Positions 4,862 through 8,048 of a DNA stretch of 8,048 bases are shown here, one piece after another. Source of the DNA: Anaerolineales bacterium (lineage in GTDB: Bacteria > Chloroflexota > Anaerolineae > Anaerolineales > Villigracilaceae); contig JAEURE010000109.1 in the NCBI GenBank assembly GCA_016789485.1, forward strand, positions 1-8,048, given 5' to 3'. Within the stretch, counting starts at the first letter, position 1, and each line of letters starts with the position of its first letter. Both the position numbers and the translations under genes were made by a program. The notes under the pieces are model-generated. The model was not told the origin of the DNA. It worked only from the letters and a program-made list of their open reading frames with translations, and did not search any database.

Positions 4862-7800
4862 ATGCCAAAAGCTACCCTTGACTTTTTTATCCCGGAAGAC
4901 AGAAGACAGGCTTTGTTAAAAGGGGAGACGCTGCCGGCTCGTTCGCGTGGGGCGGTCTTGTTTGCGGATCTATCTGGATTTACAAAATTAACCAGCGAAT
5001 TGACCATGCGGTTTGGTCCACAAAGGGGGGCAGAGGAACTCACGCGCCATCTTGACCCAATCTACACAGAATTAATAGGGACGATCCACAATTACGGCGG
5101 GAGCGTAATCGACATCAGCGGCGACGGGCTCACCTGCTGGTTTGGTCATGACAATGGTGACAGAGCCGTGTCTTGTGCAGCCATTATGCAGAAGACCATG
5201 AAACACTATGAAAAGATAAGCATTTCTTCGGCGCATTCATCTTCTCTCGGGATAAAGATAGCCATCTCGGTTGGGTCTGTGCAACGATTTCTTGTCGGCG
5301 ATCCAAATATTCAGCTTTTGGAAGCGCTGGCTGGGCGTGAGTTGTTGCGGGTGGTCAAGGCACAGGAACAGATCCATAGAGGGGAAATCGCGATTTATGA
5401 TGAAGTTTTTCAGGAAATCAAAGGGCGGATTCAAAACGCAGCATGGAGGCAGGCTGAAGACGGGGAGCCATTTGCCGTCATTGAAGATATTTCCGAGTTA
5501 GCTGCCCCGCATCCATGGCCGGCTGCTCAAAGCTTGGATATCGAGGTTGCCAAACATTGGGTATTCAGGCCGATTTACGAAAGAATCGAGGGGGGAGAAT
5601 TCGATTTTCTTACGGAATTCAGGCTGGCAGTGCCAATGTTCGTTAAATTCAGCGGCATTGACTATGATCAAGATGAGTTTGCCGAACAAAAACTTGACCA
5701 GTTTATTCGACGCGTTCAGGATATTCTTTCAAGATACGAGGGGTACCTATGCAACTTAACCATCGGCGATAAAGGAAGTAATTTATATATTGTATTTGGC
5801 GCACCCATCGCCCACGAAGACAGCATCAACCGCGCGTTGGCGGCTGCTCTGCGCATAAAAACGGAGGTCGAAGACCTTGGATTTATTGACGAAATTCAAG
5901 TGGGATTGACTCACGGACCCGTTTGGGCGGGCGCCCATGGCGGGCAAATGGCACGAACCTACAGCGCAATCGGCGCTGAGGTAAACCTTGCGGCAAGGTT
6001 AATGAGTCACGCCAAGCCCGGTCAGATATTGGTGTCTCCTCATGTTGCGGAGCTGGCGTCCAATTACACGTTCATGCAATTATCCCCAATTGGTTTCAAA
6101 GGCATAGAAAAACCCATGTCTCCGTCCCTGCTTATCGGCAGGGAAAAAGCACACCTTGCAGACTCTCCAAAAAGCGTTATTTTGGGCCGCGAGAACGAAA
6201 GAAAAATACTCACAAAAAAACTGCAGGAAGTGCTTAATTCAGCAGAAACGATCGGGACAGTGGTCATCGAAGGAGAGGCGGGCATTGGAAAATCGCGCCT
6301 GTTATCATTTTTCTCCGAGCAGGCAGTGGAAAATGGCATAAGGATTTTAGCGGGTCAGGCTGACCCGGTGGAAATAACAACCCAATATTTTTCGATCAAA
6401 TCGATCCTGGAAGTTTTGTTCGAGGTTTCAGAACTCGACAACCAGGAGTTGTACCAAAATAAAATCCTGTCTGCCCTTCAAAGCGACGAATTCCTCTTGA
6501 ACCGCGCGCCATTATTAAACGATATCCTGGCTTCAAGCTGGCCAGATAATGAATTGACCCGCCAAATGAGCGGGGAAGCACGGGCAACAAGCACTCGCGA
6601 GTTGCTCTTGCGTATCTTAAAAAACGAATTGGTTAAAGGCGATCCATCCGCCCCATCCATACTTCTTTTCGATGACGCGCATTGGATGGATGCTGCGACA
6701 TGGACATTGCTGGGATATATCAACCGCGAGTTACCCTCCGTTCTGCTGGTCGTTGCAACCCGTCCGATCACAAAGGAAGAAACATCCCTACAAACTACGG
6801 ATGAATTCAAACGCATCCTTGCAAACCCCGCTACTTTGCACATCCATCTCAACAGCCTTTCTCCTGAAGACACAACCGAATTGGTCTCAAGAAAACTTGG
6901 CGTCAAGCACATCCCCGAGTCTGTATTGGAATTTATTCAGGCAAGAGCGCAGGGAAACCCTTTCTTTTCGGAGGAAATCGCTTATGCATTGCGAGATTCG
7001 CGGATCATCAATATTCAAAACGATATGGTCTTGCTCGAGCACACTGCCGAAGAGTTGGCAAAAATCGATTTCCCGGAAACAGTTCAAGGCGTGATCACGA
7101 GGCGGGTTGACCGCCTGCCGGCGCCTCATCAATTAACCCTCAAGGTGGCCAGCGTCATCGGCAGAATCTTCATCCTGAACATGCTCGCCAATATCCACCC
7201 GGCAAAAGTCGAAAAGAATACACTCGAAGGATATTTGCAAAACCTGACAACGCAGGGTATTACAGACCTGGAATCGCCGGACCCGGAACTTACTTATTTA
7301 TTCAAACATGTGATCTTTCAGGAAGTCATTTACAGCTTGATGACGTTTAGCCAGCGAAAGCAGCTCCATTGTGCGATCGCTGAATGGTACGAGAAAAATT
7401 ATGCAGATGATCTTACACCGTATTATTCCCGCCTTGCCTATCACTGGTTGAAAGGCGAATCAAATTCAAGGGCGATCTACTTTCTCGAAAAATCTGCAGA
7501 ACAGTCCTTGAAGCTGTATTCAAACGAGGATGTAATCCATTTCATCACAACCGCTTTTGGTTTGGAACAGGCAAATGAAAGGAATAATTCGCCCGAAAAG
7601 GTACTCCAGCATGCACACTGGGAGCGAATACTAGGCACTGCCTATTTCAGGCTTGGAAAGTTGAATGAAGCAGAGGCGCACTTAACAAAGGCGCTCAAAC
7701 TTCTGGGAAGCCCGCCACCTGCAAATACATGGACAGCTATTGTTTTATTTGCAAAAGAACTGGTGAAACAAATCTTTCACCGCACGTTTCCGTCCATTCT

Positions 7801-8048
7801 GGGAAGGAAATTGCCAGACAGCCGACAGAAGGTTGAAGAGGAAGTGGCGCGGAATGAGATCGAGAATATTTTTTATTATGCACAAAATACGACCCTGCTT
7901 GCCTGGAGCATGCTGCGCAGGTTGAATCTTGCAGAACGGGTGGGGATGCCCGACCTGATCACTGAAGGCTACGGAAATTTGCAAATGATCTCCGGACTGG
8001 CAAAGTTCGACGGAGCTTACCAAATGTACAAAAAACTGGGGGAAAATA
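4862..8048 (+). CDS. sAC-like double-domain nucleotide cyclase with AAA+/STAND ATPase and TPR-like helices (3' truncated)
   Basis: The frame is open from ATG 4862 to the window edge (1062 codons and one base), so the C-terminus is missing. Residues 28-180 are the first class III cyclase domain, with metal Asp36 (FADLSGFT) and Asp88 (SGDG). Residues 255-400 are the second, with Asn375 and Arg379 in the VNLAAR motif and Lys262 in place of a metal Asp. One composite site is thus expected, as in soluble adenylyl cyclase, making cAMP (or cGMP) in the cytoplasm. The purine-pocket Lys position before GDKG is Asn298, and the Thr position is Ser368. An AAA_16/STAND-type ATPase follows: LGRENERK (441-448), Walker A GEAGIGKS (471-478), Walker B LLFDDAHWMD (601-610), GNPFFSEE (698-705) and RRVDRLP (747-753). 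Helical TPR-like repeats begin near 850, clearest at 921-950. The start is set by an in-frame TGA at 4832-4834 with no ATG, GTG or TTG between. No Shine-Dalgarno is visible. A palindromic operator lies just upstream. Confidence 0.95.
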   Translation, partial: MPKATLDFFIPEDRRQALLKGETLPARSRGAVLFADLSGFTKLTSELTMRFGPQRGAEELTRHLDPIYTELIGTIHNYGGSVIDISGDGLTCWFGHDNGDRAVSCAAIMQKTMKHYEKISISSAHSSSLGIKIAISVGSVQRFLVGDPNIQLLEALAGRELLRVVKAQEQIHRGEIAIYDEVFQEIKGRIQNAAWRQAEDGEPFAVIEDISELAAPHPWPAAQSLDIEVAKHWVFRPIYERIEGGEFDFLTEFRLAVPMFVKFSGIDYDQDEFAEQKLDQFIRRVQDILSRYEGYLCNLTIGDKGSNLYIVFGAPIAHEDSINRALAAALRIKTEVEDLGFIDEIQVGLTHGPVWAGAHGGQMARTYSAIGAEVNLAARLMSHAKPGQILVSPHVAELASNYTFMQLSPIGFKGIEKPMSPSLLIGREKAHLADSPKSVILGRENERKILTKKLQEVLNSAETIGTVVIEGEAGIGKSRLLSFFSEQAVENGIRILAGQADPVEITTQYFSIKSILEVLFEVSELDNQELYQNKILSALQSDEFLLNRAPLLNDILASSWPDNELTRQMSGEARATSTRELLLRILKNELVKGDPSAPSILLFDDAHWMDAATWTLLGYINRELPSVLLVVATRPITKEETSLQTTDEFKRILANPATLHIHLNSLSPEDTTELVSRKLGVKHIPESVLEFIQARAQGNPFFSEEIAYALRDSRIINIQNDMVLLEHTAEELAKIDFPETVQGVITRRVDRLPAPHQLTLKVASVIGRIFILNMLANIHPAKVEKNTLEGYLQNLTTQGITDLESPDPELTYLFKHVIFQEVIYSLMTFSQRKQLHCAIAEWYEKNYADDLTPYYSRLAYHWLKGESNSRAIYFLEKSAEQSLKLYSNEDVIHFITTAFGLEQANERNNSPEKVLQHAHWERILGTAYFRLGKLNEAEAHLTKALKLLGSPPPANTWTAIVLFAKELVKQIFHRTFPSILGRKLPDSRQKVEEEVARNEIENIFYYAQNTTLLAWSMLRRLNLAERVGMPDLITEGYGNLQMISGLAKFDGAYQMYKKLGEN

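Noticed and set aside
4738..5043. 101-residue minus-strand frame over the terminator and cyclase start
   Set aside because: It crosses the strong terminator stem, the palindrome and the conserved FADLSGFT segment of the real gene, and its sequence has no protein-like features.
6478..6912. 144-residue minus-strand open frame inside the cyclase gene
   Set aside because: It lies wholly within a continuous coding frame with clear AAA+ motifs, and its own translation is low-complexity Ser/Arg with no domain.
6672..7094. 140-residue plus-strand open frame inside the cyclase gene
   Set aside because: Out-of-frame shadow of the Walker B to GNPFF region, with no recognisable motif.
1..8048. Mobile element, CRISPR or defence island
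   Set aside because: No transposase, integrase, terminal repeats, repeat-spacer array or nuclease is seen. The STAND-like ATPase is fused to cyclase domains, which points to signalling rather than a known defence system.

Overview
The window looks like chromosome from a Chloroflexota bacterium, most likely class Anaerolineae. This placement is inference from remembered family resemblance, not a database search. It rests on four things: the GGGPGLGLPI-type G2 box of the histidine kinase, a kinase-like domain fused to a TolB-type propeller, a sAC-like double-cyclase/AAA+/TPR protein, and a small post-SET-bearing SET protein. All genes lie on the + strand. I see no tRNA, rRNA, CRISPR array, insertion sequence or attachment site.

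Region 1 (1-1857) is a tight cluster. It holds the 3' end of a sensor histidine kinase (stop at 330), hflX (GTG start at 290, overlapping the kinase by 41 bp), and a 67-residue two-helix membrane protein that shares an ATGA with the hflX stop. Region 2 (1891-3870) follows after 33 bp. It encodes a 659-residue protein with a cytoplasmic protein-kinase fold, one transmembrane helix and an outside six-bladed TolB/PD40 propeller. The kinase domain lacks all the hallmark catalytic residues (VAIK Lys, HRD Asp, DFG Asp), so it reads as a pseudokinase.

Region 3 (3871-4174) is a 304-bp non-coding stretch. It has a weak hairpin after the pseudokinase gene, an inverted repeat and a good sigma70-like promoter. 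It leads into a monocistronic SET-domain methyltransferase gene (4175-4747), which is closed by a textbook intrinsic terminator (4753-4784).

Region 4 (4748-8048) opens with a perfect 27-bp palindrome (12+3+12) that has TATAAT in its centre and lies 9 bp before the start codon of a very large gene. The gene is open to the window edge (4862 onward, 1062 codons visible). It encodes two class III cyclase homology domains, an AAA+/STAND-like ATPase module and TPR-like helices, the layout of soluble adenylyl cyclase. Metal-binding residues come from the first cyclase domain and transition-state residues from the second. The purine-selecting Lys is Asn in this protein.

The theme is signal transduction: a histidine kinase, a membrane pseudokinase sensor or scaffold, a protein-lysine methyltransferase and a nucleotide cyclase. 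Sequence signals divide the window into at least three transcription units, so direct cooperation among these proteins is not shown. The main points for a second look are the pseudokinase-propeller, the palindromic operator/promoter and the atypical purine pocket of the cyclase.
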